Origin: Xenopus tropicalis | Lineage: Eukaryota; Chordata; Amphibia; Anura; Pipidae | Length of the DNA stretch: 64,000 bases | Assembly (NCBI RefSeq): GCF_000004195.4 | Contig: NC_030678.2 | Span: forward strand, 89,006,904-89,070,903 | Reading direction: 5' to 3' | Shown: one piece after another, positions 24,396-36,749 of the stretch | Layout of the letters: every line of letters starts with the position of its first letter | How positions within the stretch are numbered: the stretch's first letter is position 1 | Notes under the pieces: generated by a model | The model's input: the letters and a program-made list of their open reading frames with translations, nothing else | Database searches by the model: none | Told to the model about the DNA's origin: nothing | Made by a program: the position numbers and the translations under genes

Positions 24396-26465
24396 AATAA
24401 AAAGATGGCAACACTTTTGAGCTGTCCCATTTCCATTGTTTGATCTTGAAATTGTATATTGAAAATATTCAGAGCCGGTTCACAGATAAATAAATCAAAC
24501 ATCTTTCCTCCCCTCCAAAGTAATTTTATCCAGCAGGAACAACCTCTTTTAATTCTAATTTACCTCAAATATGTTCAGTATTTGTATATTGTGGTATTTG
24601 TAAGTCATTCTGAAAATAATAAAAATGGGGAAAATTCTAAAAATTAATTTATGAAAAAGCATCGGCTGGAAAAAAAAGAATCACACATTGCAATAGAGAT
24701 TTCTCATTATGAATGGAAATTATCTGCCCACAGAATTAAATTCCTGCAAAAATCGAACTTAACTTTTCATACTCATACTTCAGCATGTCTCATTATTCCT
24801 CTGAATAGCATGCACATCATGGATTCAGCTGCACTATTCTTTCAGTGTACCGCAATGTAATTCTACCCAGAGGGAACAATTTTGTAGCCACTTCTGCACA
24901 AAGCTTTTCTTACTTCAAAATCTCTTTGTCTACTAGTAAAAGGGCTACACATCTTTTGGTCGACAATAACAAAGGTTATGCAGCAGATGTTTTACAGTCT
25001 GATATTTGATTTGATAAAAACTAAACAAAGAAACAGCTGGGAAACAGAGGTCAGGCTATACTTTACAAAGTAACCCAGCATCGCAACCCAGCCTTTTTTG
25101 GATAACCTCCAAGTTTCTGGACCCAAGCATATAGCAAATGCATGAAGCTGCGGTGAAATAAAAAACAGGGCTGTGATAAATAAAAGAAGAAGAGGAAGGT
25201 TAGACTCTGATCAATAGGTAGTGCTCCTAATGTATAAGCTCGGGGATGCCCACTATTTCTGTGTGGGTAGTCCAACCTCAATATTTTAGAACAAGGGTCA
25301 ACCAAGCTTTAAAAGCTATAAATCCAAGGTTTAAAAATATGCCACAATAAGGCATTTATGGTCAAATTTGTTTTTTCAGTTCAAGTCCACCTGATGTTTC
25401 TGTTTCAGCCATAATTTGATGTAAATCAGTGGCAGAAAATAAATGTTTGCCACATAATTAAGCATTAAGTTTGTCTTCCAAGAAAATGTAGGTGAGCAAA
25501 TAAACATATTCCCCCTAGATCTCATCCTTACTGGCCTTCAGTCATGGCTTCTCCAACCACTGCGTTGGGAACCCCTAGGGAATATAGCCCCGTGTGTGGG
25601 AACTACAGACATAAGACTAAAGGAACAAGGGGCATCAGGAGAGAAGCTGGGGCACAGACCTGGGTGCCCTTTACCTAAGGAGGTACCTTGTGTATGCAGT
25701 AATAATATCTGATCAACCTGTAATAACTTGATGGGGTTTAAATAATGAATTCCCTGAACATATGAGAGTAGCAAATGGCAAGAAATTGCAATGTAAGGCT
25801 AGAAGGCACCAAGTAGTTGCATTGATTCAACTATACCCAGGTATAGGGTTAACTAGTGTAGATAAATGGTTAAGTAAACTATATGCAAACAAGGGTGAAA
25901 AAACACACACACAATTGTAATCACTAAATAGTTATTGGTGGTTATTTTACTGTAATTCCACTTTGTGAAATTTTCCTTTTTTTGCCACACTGACTGTTTG
26001 CAATTCACAATTAACCCAATGCTATTAGCAATACATATTGTAACACTGAAGGGCTGAATTTAGTCAGCAGGGCAGGACTGAGCAGTAATGATGTTTGAAT
26101 TGGCCCAGTGGCTTTGCAATCAGCCATGTTCATGTATCTCTGGGTTCAATCAGGAGACCACAGGGGAGCCATAGTGACTTTCTAAGCGATAATTATATCT
26201 AAAGGGAAATAATATGTTGAACTGACAGTTTGAGCTTTGCAGGTTAATACAGTCATTCATCCAGAAAGTCAGGAAACATTTTTGTTGAAAAAACTTTGTG
26301 TCTAAGTAGATAAATCTGCTCTCAACACACAGTAAAAATAGTGTATTCTGTGGAGCACAAACGGTACAAAAGTAAATGTGGTGCCTGTGCCTAGTACTTC
26401 TACTCCTAATACTACATGATATTCTGTTACTCTAATTGACATGGCTTACTTTTGTTATTGAAATA
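24396..26465. other. Unannotated spacer
   Basis: No recognised gene or repeat. Confidence 0.45.
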
Positions 26466-26489
26466 AATCTATCTATCTAGCTATCTATA

Positions 26490-26520
<31 letters not shown>
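26466..26520. repeat. (CTAT)n microsatellite
   Basis: About thirteen tetranucleotide units, one of them imperfect. Confidence 0.95.
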
Positions 26521-27772
26521 ATTGCAGGTGTATTTAAATTAAATCCCTGATGTGAAATTTGTGTCCCTAGTCAAAGACAATAACCTGAGTGGGCACATTT
26601 ATTCACAAGTTCTGTTATAAGGTTACAGCAAGCAAGGATGAAGGGTAACCTTCATGTACAAACCCATGTCCTCTGCTGAAACAGAACAATAAGCTCTTCA
26701 GTTTGAGCAGAGCTCCAAGTCCCAGTACAGCTTTGGTAATGTTTCCTGTCACATTGCATCATTTTCTCCCTCTGTCACACAAACAATCGCCATGTAGAAA
26801 CTAAATCCTAAAAGTGTTTGGGTGGTGAGAGCAAAGCAGTTCCAGGGCCAATTCCATCTTGTGAAGCAGAAGAGCCTTTCCACCCAATTTATCACCAAGA
26901 TCAGCCTCCACCTGAGGACACTAATATGTGCCAACTGCAACATTAACTCACAAGGATGGAAGTGAAGAAAACGTCCATGGGGCATCGGTAAGATTTCTAT
27001 CCTTTACAAAGAAAATAATAGACTTAGCATGATTACATCACTTAATGTGCCAAGAGTAGGCATGTTATTGATGTTTATTTCAGCTGCAGAACAAAAGTGT
27101 TTACTGAAAGAATGCTGTAGGCGTCCTTCATTCTCGCGGTGCTGCCTAAGAAAAGTAAGTTTCATAATTGACCAAATCAGTGGAACGCTAGTGAAATGCA
27201 TTGGTAACCAGCCAAACAGCAAACTATAAATAGCTAGAATTCAACAGTGGTGCAAAAATAACTATACATAGGAAAGTGCAGATTCCAGAATAAAGTGGCG
27301 AACGTAAAAGACGCAAGTGAAGTAAATCAAACTATCCTGCAAATGAAAAATGCAATAACGATGAAAATCCTAGAAATAGGATGAGCTTGGATTCTTGTGA
27401 GACTAATTAGAAGATTTGTCTTACAGGAGCTATTAAATATATGCTGAGATACTGCAGTTGGTCTCTTCAGGGGATAATGCCAAGCTTTTATTATACTTGT
27501 CCCATGCTAAGGCAAATATTTAAAATGTCACTAAAGACATCTTTAGTAATGTTCAAAGGTATATGTCATCTTTATAGTCTTATGTATGGTGAAACAACAT
27601 GCTGTGCTAAGTTACTATTAGCATATGTCTAATGTATCAAGGAACATACACCTACTTTTTGAATGGAAAGGCAGCTGCTTAATTTATTAACACTGAACGC
27701 AACATTTTAACTAACTCAGATATCAGTACACTTTACATAGTCAGTTGTATTAAATTGGATGTGTAACAGTTA
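26521..27772. other. Unannotated spacer
   Basis: No gene identified. A 43-codon plus-strand frame near 26810-26940 and a following CATCGGTAAG donor-like site were noted but are weak. Confidence 0.4.
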
Positions 27773-28065
27773 AGCTGGCCATACACGCACCGATAATATC
27801 GTACGAAACCTCGATATTCGGTGCGTGTATGGCAAGTCGGCGAGTTGACTCGCCGATCGGCCAGGTTAAAAGATTTTGATCGGGCGCCATAGAAGGCGCC
27901 TGAGCAAAATCTGCCTTCAGCGCTGAATCGGCAGAAGGAGGTAGAAATCCTATTGTTTCTACCTCCTTATCTGCCTGTTTCAACCCTGAAGGTTAGTGGC
28001 GGATCTGACGATCTTTCATGCGACCGATGGTCCACGAAAGCAGATCGCCACGTGTGTGGCCACCT
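27773..28065 (+). mobile_element. Harbinger-like MITE (AGCTGGCCATACACG ends)
   Basis: Left end AGCTGGCCATACACGCACCG and right end CACGTGTGTGGCCACCT are inverted, flanked by TTA on both sides (27770-27772 and 28066-28068). It contains inner inverted pairs (ACCTCGATATTCGGTGCGTG and GGTAGAAATCCTATTGTTTC with TACCTCC). 293 bp, GC-richer than its flanks, non-coding. Confidence 0.85.
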
Positions 28066-28382
28066 TTAGCCACTCAAGGCTGCATGAAAGGTTTTCCAAA
28101 CTTACAGTAACTTAACACTATATTAACATTACCCAGTTTTTGCCTTTAAATTGCTATATCTCCTCTGCCTACTTGGCCAGTTTCCCCCAAGTGTAGCCCC
28201 AAGCCTCCCCTTTCTGAAGAAACCTGCACTTCTGTCTATTTCCACTCTTAAGGCTACTCACTAGGGCAGCCCAAGTATGCCCCCAAAGCTGCAACAAATG
28301 AAACCTAAAACCCTTTGCCCACCAACCTCCCTTTTAGCCCCAAGAACAGGAGGTAATAACCCCACTGTTTCCTGTCTATGGG

Positions 28383-28500
28383 GCGTGTTTACTAAGATAA
28401 ATATCTCTGGTGATGTTGCCCATAGCAACAAATCAGCAATAAGATTTGAACAGTCACCTACAAGTTAGAAATCAAAGCAAAGACCTAACTGGTTACCTGC
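28383..28500 (+). repeat. GTGTTTACTAA / GTTGCCCATAGCAAC repeat fragment
   Basis: GGCGTGTTTACTAAGATAAA then GTGATGTTGCCCATAGCAAC resembles the fragment at 12067-12180. Truncated; right end not identified. Confidence 0.5.
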
Positions 28501-28876
28501 TGTCCTGCAAAGTGATACTGTACAGCACAATGTAACCTAGAAGCAGACTGACTTATTAACCCTTTACAGGTTTCTACCAGGCACAATAAGGACTGGCAAA
28601 CCATTCCATAATAAGTGATTAGTACAACAAACCATAATTGCACACAAACTTGTCAAGATTTATAGACTCTATGACTTAATATAAGTGTATGTTACCTTTA
28701 AGAGATTTTCATTGCTGCATAAAATGTCTGCACTGTATTGTTAATAAATATATTTAGCTATGGTCATTGGGTATTTAAGCTTATGAGCACTGTTAAGGCA
28801 AAGCTCTTTGGTAAATCTTAACCACTTGCTGCTTTACAGAAAGGTATGATCCTGGCCAATCCTGACAATGTCTTAA

Positions 28877-29119
28877 AGGGGATGTGCAATAATATTCTAA
28901 TTTATAGTTTCTATGAATTTGGTCAAGTTAGCAGCACTCCAAGTAAGTGCATGTTTAAAATATAATGTAAGCTTCCTGGTGTGCGCTGGCCTATTGGTTT
29001 TGTCTGTTAACTTTGAATGCTGACCAGGCTTCTAGCACCCCAGCCATAGAACAGTTGTGAAATCAGGGTGTTTAAGCTGCCTCTAAGTTAATTTTTCATT
29101 ATTATGTTGGAGTGCCCCT
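28877..29119 (+). mobile_element. T2-type MITE with TTAA duplication
   Basis: Ends AGGGGATGTGC and GGAGTGCCCCT, directly flanked by TTAA at 28873-28876 and 29120-29123. TTAA plus AGGRR termini are the T2 MITE signature. 243 bp, non-coding. Confidence 0.8.
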
Positions 29120-29123
29120 TTAA

Positions 29124-29721
29124 TTTATTTTTTTTCTTCTAATGGAATTATCTTTCTTGATTTGATTTATCTAAACATCTATGTAGGGTAGTTTTGAGAT
29201 TTCAGACTTGAACTAATGGCCATTCTTATCAGACTCTTGACCACCAATCATCATAGTCTTCTAGTTTAGCCATCCAGTTTTACAGTAAAAGTACCGTTCT
29301 TTCCCTTTGTCTGGCTGCCATCTGCTTAAAAAAATCTGGTGCATGGTGCAGACAGCAGCATAAGTGGAGCAGATGCATGTGCAGAAACTTGTTTGCTTTA
29401 TGGAACTTAGGATAAAGTTCTCTGTTGCTACCACTTGCTATAGGCAAAGCTGTGATGAGCAGTATCTAAACCAGACTTTGAAGTAAACTCAAAGTCAAAT
29501 AGAGCAGGTGCCTATATAACTACTTTGGCATGCTCAGGGTCAGGCAGTAGTCCATCTTGTAAAATATATATAACCAAGAAATTATAGCTGAGTTTGTATC
29601 AAGTGGTATTTAAAAAGGTTCAGTTTCAAGCTGACTGACAGTTTTAAGGTGCTTATTATGAAGATCCAGAATTTGGCCATAGACAATTATATAATCCAAT
29701 TAACAGTGTATTTGAGGTATG
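29124..29721. other. Unannotated spacer
   Basis: Nothing recognised. Confidence 0.4.
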
Positions 29722-29729
29722 CCGTAGAG

Positions 29730-30833
29730 CAGTGCTGTCCAACTTCTGTGGTGCCGAGTGCCGGAATTTCTCTAGCATATATAGTGGAGGGCTGCTAATG
29801 GAAGCCAGTTTTGACCACTCCCCTTTTTTAAACTGCACCCACTTCAAACCACACCCATGTTATCACAAGACCATGCCCACATTAATGGTGGTAGAGCAGC
29901 AAAAACCCAAATGGTTGGTGCTCACTGCGGGGATATCAACCATCATTCATATGTGAAAGAATTATATTATGTCATATTAAGACACACCCTTAAATCCACT
30001 TGCCTCCTCCCCTGTGGATAGCGCAGCAACCACCAGCACATAATTACACACCTTAGTGACCATTTAATGGCTATTTCCAACTACTAACAAAATCCCAGAA
30101 CAAACCCCTGCCAGGTTCACTTCCTACAGGCAGAAGAGGGCAGACAAAGCATGGCACACACAAGCAGCTAAGGGCAGGCAGAGTATGGCACATACAGGCA
30201 ACATAGGGCAGGCAGAGTATACCACACACAGACAGCATAGGGCAGGCAGAGTATGGCACATACAGGCAGCATAGGGCAGGTAGAATATGGCACACACAGG
30301 CAGCATAGGGCAGGCAGAATATGGCACACACAGGCAGCATAGGGCAGACAGAGCATGGCACACACAGGCAGCATAGGGCAGGCAGAGTATGGCACACATA
30401 GGCCATGCTCTGCCTGCCCTATGCTGCCTATGTGCCATACTCTACCTGCCCTAAGCTGCCTGTGTGTGCCATGCTCTGTCTGCCCTATGCTGCCTGTGTG
30501 TGCCATACACAGTACATACAGTGACACAATGCTGGCACTGTTCCTACAGTCTGAGGTGTGAAGAAGTGAACAATGTAAGTGATTACAGCCTGAGCCTGAG
30601 GTGTGAACAATGCAGGGGTGAACAATGCAGGTATTAAAAGGTGTGAACAGTACAGGGGATTAAATGTTTAAACAATACAGGGGAATTATATCTGAGATAT
30701 AAACCATGCAGGGGGACAGTTAATCTCAGTACTGATACCATTTAAAGCCTACACAAAGGTAAGCCATCAAAGCAGCCAGACAGGTGGGGGGCCACACAGA
30801 TGGGGGTCGCAGGCGGCCAGTTGGACAGCACTG
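29730..30833 (+). mobile_element. Non-autonomous hAT element, 1.1 kb
   Basis: Starts CAGTGCTGTCCAACTTCTGT and ends AGTTGGACAGCACTG. Flanked by an exact 8-bp duplication, CCGTAGAG (29722-29729 and 30834-30841). CAGTG termini with 8-bp duplications are typical of hAT/Charlie-type elements. The interior has no transposase and is dominated by a 34-bp tandem array that reverses direction (see 30129-30515). The 104-119-codon cysteine- and leucine-rich frames in it are artefacts of that array. Confidence 0.92.
30129..30515. repeat. 34-bp minisatellite in two opposite orientations
   Basis: Unit close to GGCAGCATAGGGCAGGCAGA followed by GTATGGCACACACA. About eight units run forward to about 30400 and about three run in reverse complement to about 30515, meeting head-to-head at GGCACACATAGGCCATGCTC. 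The whole can fold into a long stem. Confidence 0.9.
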
Positions 30834-31083
30834 CCGTAGAGGATAAAATACATCATTCTTTGAAAACAACTAGAGGTGCCAAAGCTAATCCAAAAGGTAC
30901 ACCTATAAACCAAAACACAAAATCTTTGCTAGACACACTTGAAATCCAGGATAGAAAAGAACAATCAATTAACTTCACTTTTCTTCATTGTCATCACAAT
31001 TGGAAAAAAACCCATTCAGACAAATCCATTTTTTTAAAATCACATCTTATAATTGTTAAGTTCTTGGGAGACAGCCTCCCTTA

Positions 31084-31381
31084 GGGTTGTGACACACGGG
31101 GGGATTAGTCGCTGCGCAACAAATCTCCCTTGTCGCGGCCGGCTAATCTCCTCGAAATGCCATCCCACCGGCGAGAATGTAAATCGCCAGTGGGATGGCA
31201 TACGCAGCATGGCACGGAAGTTTCCCCTCAAGGCAACTTCTGTGACTTCAGCAAATCGCGGCGCTGCATATGCCATCCCACCGACGATTTACATTCTCGG
31301 GATGGCATTTCGGGGAGATTAGATGCCCACGATAAGGGAGATTTGTCGTGCAGCGACTAATCTTCCTGTGTGTCACAGCCC
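31084..31381. mobile_element. Palindromic MITE (GGGTTGTGACACACGG ends)
   Basis: Left GGGTTGTGACACACGGGGGG then ATTAGTCGC; right GCGACTAATCTTCCTGTGTG then TCACAGCCC. Flanked by TTA on both sides (31081-31083 and 31382-31384), consistent with PIF/Harbinger insertion. Each half has its own sub-palindrome (ATGCCATCCCACCGGCG ... GTGGGATGGCAT and ATGCCATCCCACCGACG ... GGGATGGCAT). 298 bp, GC-rich, non-coding. Confidence 0.88.
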
Positions 31382-31384
31382 TTA

Positions 31385-32451
31385 TGAAGCGAGGAAATCA
31401 CCTCAATTTAGAATGCACTGGTTTCACATCTGGCAACAATTCAATATTTTTTTTCAAAATTTTTTGCACTGCCCAGTGAGGTGTTGCTGAGTAAAATTTT
31501 GGTTACTGTGGCTGTAGTAATGCAATGACTCAATAACTACAGGTTTAATGCAACAAAGCTTTCCTTTCTAAGTATAGCTGTGTCTCTATATACAATGTAA
31601 AAGTCACTTTTTAAAATGGTTGGTTAAAATTTTACACCCAGCAGCAAGCAACCAAGCACAAGAAGGCATCAGTAAAAGACTAGGTTCAGGGTTGGTGTTT
31701 TTTTAATAAACATTCTCTGGCACAGAAAAAGCTGATTCTATCTTAAGGTTCATGGAGTAACCCTTATCAGTAGAAGTTGTAGTAACAGTGGCAGTGCACA
31801 TATAGTAAGTGTTGTGTGGAATGGACATACTGTACCAGCTATACCACACATAGGACAGTCACATCTGCAGCAGTGGATGAACATATCCAACTGAACTTTG
31901 ACAGATCTTAGTTAAATGCCATACTTTTTGCATTTGTGGCTCTGTATACCTCTGCTACAGCAACTTTAGTTTGGCTGGTTTTCTTTACCAGCTTATAGAT
32001 CACCAGATAACAACCAGCTCCCTCAAAGCTGCTACTAGTTGTTTTGTAGATTTGCCATTATGATGTCCACATTTGAAAATTGTTTATCATTCAGCAACCA
32101 CACTTTCTTGCTGTACAAAAAGTTCTTTCAAGCAGCAAGAGTAAGTGTATCATCTGCTAATTATAGTAGAAGGAAAATATCCTGAATCTCTGCTTTCAAG
32201 CAGTATATAAGCAAAACATAAGCAGTAGGTAGCTCCCCTTGGTTAGCAACAAGTATATAATTTTCAAATATACGAATCTAAACAGTAAGGGAAAGAAAAA
32301 GTGTAGGTTGCTGCAGAGAAAGAACGAACATTCTCTCCAACAATTTTGCTGTTTTGCAGTCGGGAATTAGTACGATGAATCCTTTTTAACTGCTTTATTC
32401 AGCCATTCTTAGCAGTATTGAACATTAAAAGTAATATGATAACACAAAAGT
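31385..32451. other. Unannotated spacer
   Basis: Nothing recognised. Confidence 0.45.
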
Positions 32452-32790
32452 ACAGGTATGGGATCCTTTATCTGGAAACCCATTATCCAGAAAGCTTGGA
32501 ATTAGAGAAAGGCCATCTCCCATCAGGGCCGGAACTAGGGGTAGGGCGCAAATATGGGGGGGGGGGCAGGTACCACTTATGCCCTCCCCTAGTCCTAGCT
32601 CTCTTGCCCCCACCGCTTGTCATCACGGCAACACTGGGTATGTGTGTGATTTTTTTTTTATTATAATAATACAGTACTTTGTATTTGATCCTAACTAAAA
32701 AGATATAATGAATCTTTATTGGAGGCAAAGCAATCCTATTGGGTTTAATTAAAGTTTAAATTATTGTTTAGTTTAAACATTTATTAAATT
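32452..32790 (+). mobile_element. ACAGGTATGGGATCC-family element with inner insertion
   Basis: Starts ACAGGTATGGGATCCTTTAT then CTGGAAACCCATTATCCAGA and GGCCATCTCCCAT. It resumes at about 32650 with AATACAGTACTTTGTA, TTGGAGGCAAAGCAATCC and TATTGGGTTTAATTAA, all recognised parts of this abundant Xenopus repeat. Between them, about 32525-32648, lies unrelated GC-rich sequence starting CAGGGCCGGAACTAGGGG with a poly-G run, which looks like a second repeat inserted or substituted there. The right end is decayed. Confidence 0.8.
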
Positions 32791-32999
32791 TTATGAAAAA
32801 AATATTATTCTGGATGTCTGGATGGCACCACTTCTACTGCTTGCCATCTAAACAATCCAGAGACACCGCAGAGGTGGTGGTAGCTCTATGCTTCTCTACA
32901 TCAATAGGCTGTCTGCACTTATTTCTGAACAGGAAGTAAGATGGGCCAAGCAGTGCTGAGCACAACTATATGGAAGTGGAAGGAGTACCTTTTAAATTA

Positions 33000-33740
33000 C
33001 TGTAGGGACCCATAGGTTTTAGAGTCCCTATGGCTTTAATTCCCTACTGCTTCTTTTCTATTACTGTTGCTGGGCAAAGTCCCATGTATCTAGTTTACTA
33101 TACCTTATGCCTTATTGATTTAGTTAGGATAACCACTCCCCTTGCAGACTGATAAAGTGTCTAGCAAGGAGGAGTGGCTTCCTCTTTGGCTGCCTTCTGA
33201 CTCTCAGGGAACAACTCCATTGAGCCTGGGATCAGAATAGGCCCCAGTAAAGCCACCTGCCCTAGAGTAGCCCCGTGGTGCTCTAGTGAAGTCGGGGACA
33301 GGGCCCCGTGAATGAGGTGAAGTTAGTGGTAGGATAATTCTTGTTATAGCACGCTTTAGAGAGTGTGATATAGTTAGGGTTATCTAGTAAGAGCAGTCCT
33401 GGCTCCAACATAGGAGAAAGTAAGGGTTCAGCATACCCAGGCTCTGTTGCCTTGCTGTAGGGACCACAGTTAAGACACAGGTATCAGGCAGTATCTATCC
33501 CTGATCCAACATTGGCTGTAGGGATCCGGTCCAGTAAAGGGTAATCGTCCTTGGGATTACTGCTAGTTCCTCATCTACCTCCGCTGTGGTGTTACTCTGC
33601 CTTTGCATGTTACAACTGCCACTAACCATTGTGATAACTACCTCAACTATTGTGAGTATAACCCTGCTTCCATCTTGTCTGTGCCAATAAACGTTCTACA
33701 GTTATTCAGCAAGAACCTTCTGACGTCCTAATTGCTACAC
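33000..33740 (+). other. LTR-like block (weak)
   Basis: Shares TTCCTCTTTGGCTG (about 33176) with the 24-kb block and has a late poly(A) signal, CCAATAAACGTTCTACAG (about 33685), before a TTCTGACGTCC tail. It is GC-richer than its flanks. No clear TATA box, TG/CA ends or target duplication were found. Most likely an old solo LTR, at low certainty. Confidence 0.3.
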
Positions 33741-36278
33741 CTACACTAAACAGCTTCAGGGAGTTGTAGTTTAACAACATCCTCATCTCCAAATTAGCTC
33801 CTATAGGCCATCTCCCACTTAGCGGAGGCCCATCCTGGGAAAGGGGGATCGCATGTAACACATGCTCTACTACAAACTAGCCTGGATTAACCCCTTACTT
33901 AGCCAAAAAGGTGTTACAGTACCTTTAATGAATTACATTTTTTCACACATCCACTGCAGTCAAATTTGTACCACAACACATTTTCCATGTGGGAGGGGGG
34001 CGGAAAAGAGACATTTTCAGGGTAACACAGGTCCTCATACTTAGGCCACTGTTTCTTGCCTATATTACATTATATTTAAACACCAGAGGGACAGATATAA
34101 AGAAATATGGTTAATACCAAATGGCATCCTAATTGATTCCACTTGCATTAAATGTAGGAGTCCAGCAACTCTTTTGGCAAAAGTATGTTCTTTAATAATT
34201 TTAATGGCAAAAACCATCACTTACGGCATCTAAATGCAGGATACTGGTATAAGGAGAGTTTATTGCTAAGCATTTCAGCACAAAACAGGTTAATTCTTAT
34301 TCAGTGTAAAACCTCCCAAATAAAGGAGCAATCGAATTACAGGCCTTACAATCTAATTGCCTGCTCTCGTTATCCTCCCCCTCACCATCTACTCAGAAAG
34401 AAGAAAAGAAATTATAAAATGTGTTTTCTGGAATGAAAGGGGCTTGAAAATGAAGGGAGAGAATCACCGTTAATCTGCAGATAGCTGAGTTTTATTTCCC
34501 TCCTATCAAGATCTCATATCAAGAAAGCATTGTGCACGTAGAGGGAATAAGGTGGCAATCATTTTAATCCTGACAACAGACTCCTATCATCTGCATTGGC
34601 AATCAAGGTGCGAGATGTCAGATTCTCTAAACAGAGGGGACAGCATACGGGTGATATTTAACGGCCTCACTACCCCCAAAATGAACAGATTATTCATCAT
34701 TTTCATTAACACAGATCATGCCTCAGTAAAATAATAACATTTACTTGGCCATTCTAACCAGCATTCTTTTTTACAGATAGCAGTTGGACCAAATGTCAAT
34801 GCTGTGATGCTGTCATTGCATCAGATCTTGTTAGCAAAACAAATTCCATAGAATTTTTTAAAAACAACGTGCAACTTATATGTCCTTGGCTAGATGTGTA
34901 TAAGCTCATGCATTAATGCCCTGAGAAACTATTTCTTCTTTACAGTGGGTGAGAAATGTGCAACTTTGCTGTCATGCTTTATGACAGGTATTCTGGATAT
35001 CTTTATAAGAGTTCAGATTTAATGGCAATATCACTGTACATCTGAAAAACTACTCTTTTTAGCTTTCTAACTGAGCATACTGTTACTATAAGACATACAG
35101 ATGCTGCAGTTATTAAGCTGTATTATTTCCCTAATCCAAATTCTGCATGGCAGTGATTTAATTATGGTTGCCTGTTTAAAATGAGGCAGTCGTAAGAGTG
35201 AAAAAGAAATGGATCTTCTTATGATCCTCCTGTATGCTTATTAAGAATTTCTTCTGTATTACCTATAGTTGCCAGGTGGAAAAATAGATAGATACCCCTA
35301 AATGATGGGCCAGTATAAATGGCAAAGAAGTGTAGTTAAAGAAATAATGAAAAAAATATATTATCCCTTTAAGAGTTATGAATAGTATTTAACTTTTTTC
35401 TACCAAACTTGTGGAAACAGAAGAAATACAAATATTAAGGTGATCAAATTAGAATTAGTTACAGACAGATAATGAGAAGATGGATAAGTGGATTTAAAAG
35501 ACCAATATGAGGCATTTTAAGAAGAAAAGAACTGCAATAATGAGCCTTACATCACAGTTTGTTTGGTAACAAGTATGAAATATAAACAAAAATGTACCTG
35601 ACAGAGCTGAAGAGTCTCTGGGTTTTATTGATCGGGATTTTTCAAGTGGCTGGTTTATTAACAACTCCATACTTGCCTGGTTTTTATGTTGCTACAAACC
35701 ACAAGGCAACAGCAAACAATTGATTTAAGCAACAAATAAGCACTTTAGCTAGGCTCTAGTGCACAGAAACAGGCCCTAGGATTTTCCATGCTGATGCTCT
35801 CAGGGAACACTAAAACTCCACTGTGACCAGACCAGTATGCAATGGAACTAAATTATTTATCAGCAGGGTGCTTGAAGCAAAGCTCTGGAAATCATCTTTT
35901 AACAGTAAATGAACTCCAAGCAATCTCCTCTGGTGCATTAACCTCAATACCCCCTCTGACCGCACATTCACTAGGATTATGATCTAAGCTACATTCAACA
36001 GAGAAGTGGGCACAGTGCTGCACTCTACCATGATGTATCCATGTACACTCTTCATGGGAATCAAACATTATATCCCAAAGAATAAAGACTTTTTTTTCTT
36101 ACTGTGGATGTATGTTGAAGTTGTATTTATAAGAAAAGATCCAGAATAAATCCACTTGTTGAAGGCCTCAAAGCTTCTCTAAGCTATCATAAAAGGCAAC
36201 GTTGTGGTATAAGGAGGAAAGTTATTTAAATTTAAAGTTTGAATTTTGTATTTGTATAACCACCTGGAATTTTGTGTA
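33741..36278. other. Unannotated AT-rich spacer
   Basis: About 2.5 kb without recognisable genes or repeats. Confidence 0.45.
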
Positions 36279-36323
36279 CTAGTTAGTACTTTGTGATTAG
36301 AAAATAACAGGAGAAATTCCTAA
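36279..36323 (+). repeat. Direct repeat left of the CR1 tail
   Basis: CTAGTTAGTACTTTGTG onward recurs at 36701-36749, with small indels, on the far side of the CR1 fragment. Confidence 0.85.
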
Positions 36324-36351
36324 ATGGGGATAAACATCAATCCATTTAGGC

Positions 36352-36622
36352 CCTTCCTAGAGATGTGGTAATGGCAGATTCTGTTAATGCCTTTAAGAGG
36401 GGCCTGGATGAGTTCTTGAACAATCAGAATATCCAAGGCTATTGTGATACTAATATCTACAGTTAGTACTACTGGTTGTATATATAGTTTATGTATGTGA
36501 GTGTATAGATTGGTAGGTGTGGGTAGGTGTGCTGGGTTTACTTGGATGGGTTGAACTTGATGGACACTGGTCTTTTTTCAACCCTATGTAACTATGTAAC
36601 AATATGTAACTATGTAACTATC
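36352..36622 (+). mobile_element. CR1-type LINE 3' end with ATGTAACT tail
   Basis: Contains CTAGAGATGTGGTAATGGCA, AGAGGGGCCTGGATGAGTTC and GGTTGAACTTGATGGACACT followed by CTTTTTTCAACCC, the conserved 3' region of amphibian CR1 elements. It ends in a short (TATGTAAC)n tail, as CR1 elements end in short tandem words instead of poly(A). Heavily 5'-truncated; no reverse transcriptase sequence is present. Confidence 0.88.
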
Positions 36623-36700
36623 AAGAGAAATAGGACTTGTGAGGAAATTTGGACTATCTGTTGTTAGTCATTTGGCGATGTACAACCGGAATCTTACGGC

Positions 36701-36749
36701 CTAGTTAGTACTTTGTGCTTAGAAAATGAATACAGGAGGATTTCCTAAA
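36701..36749 (+). repeat. Direct repeat right of the CR1 tail
   Basis: Imperfect copy of 36279-36323 (TACAGGAGGATTTCCTAAA versus AACAGGAGAAATTCCTAAA at its end). Confidence 0.85.

Noticed and set aside
26810..26990. Possible exon (43 codons) near a CATCGGTAAG donor-like site
   Set aside because: The frame closes before the donor and no acceptor was convincing.
30071..30527. Cysteine- and leucine-rich frames of 104-119 codons in three frames
   Set aside because: They are translations of a 34-bp tandem array; periodic peptides appear in several frames at once.
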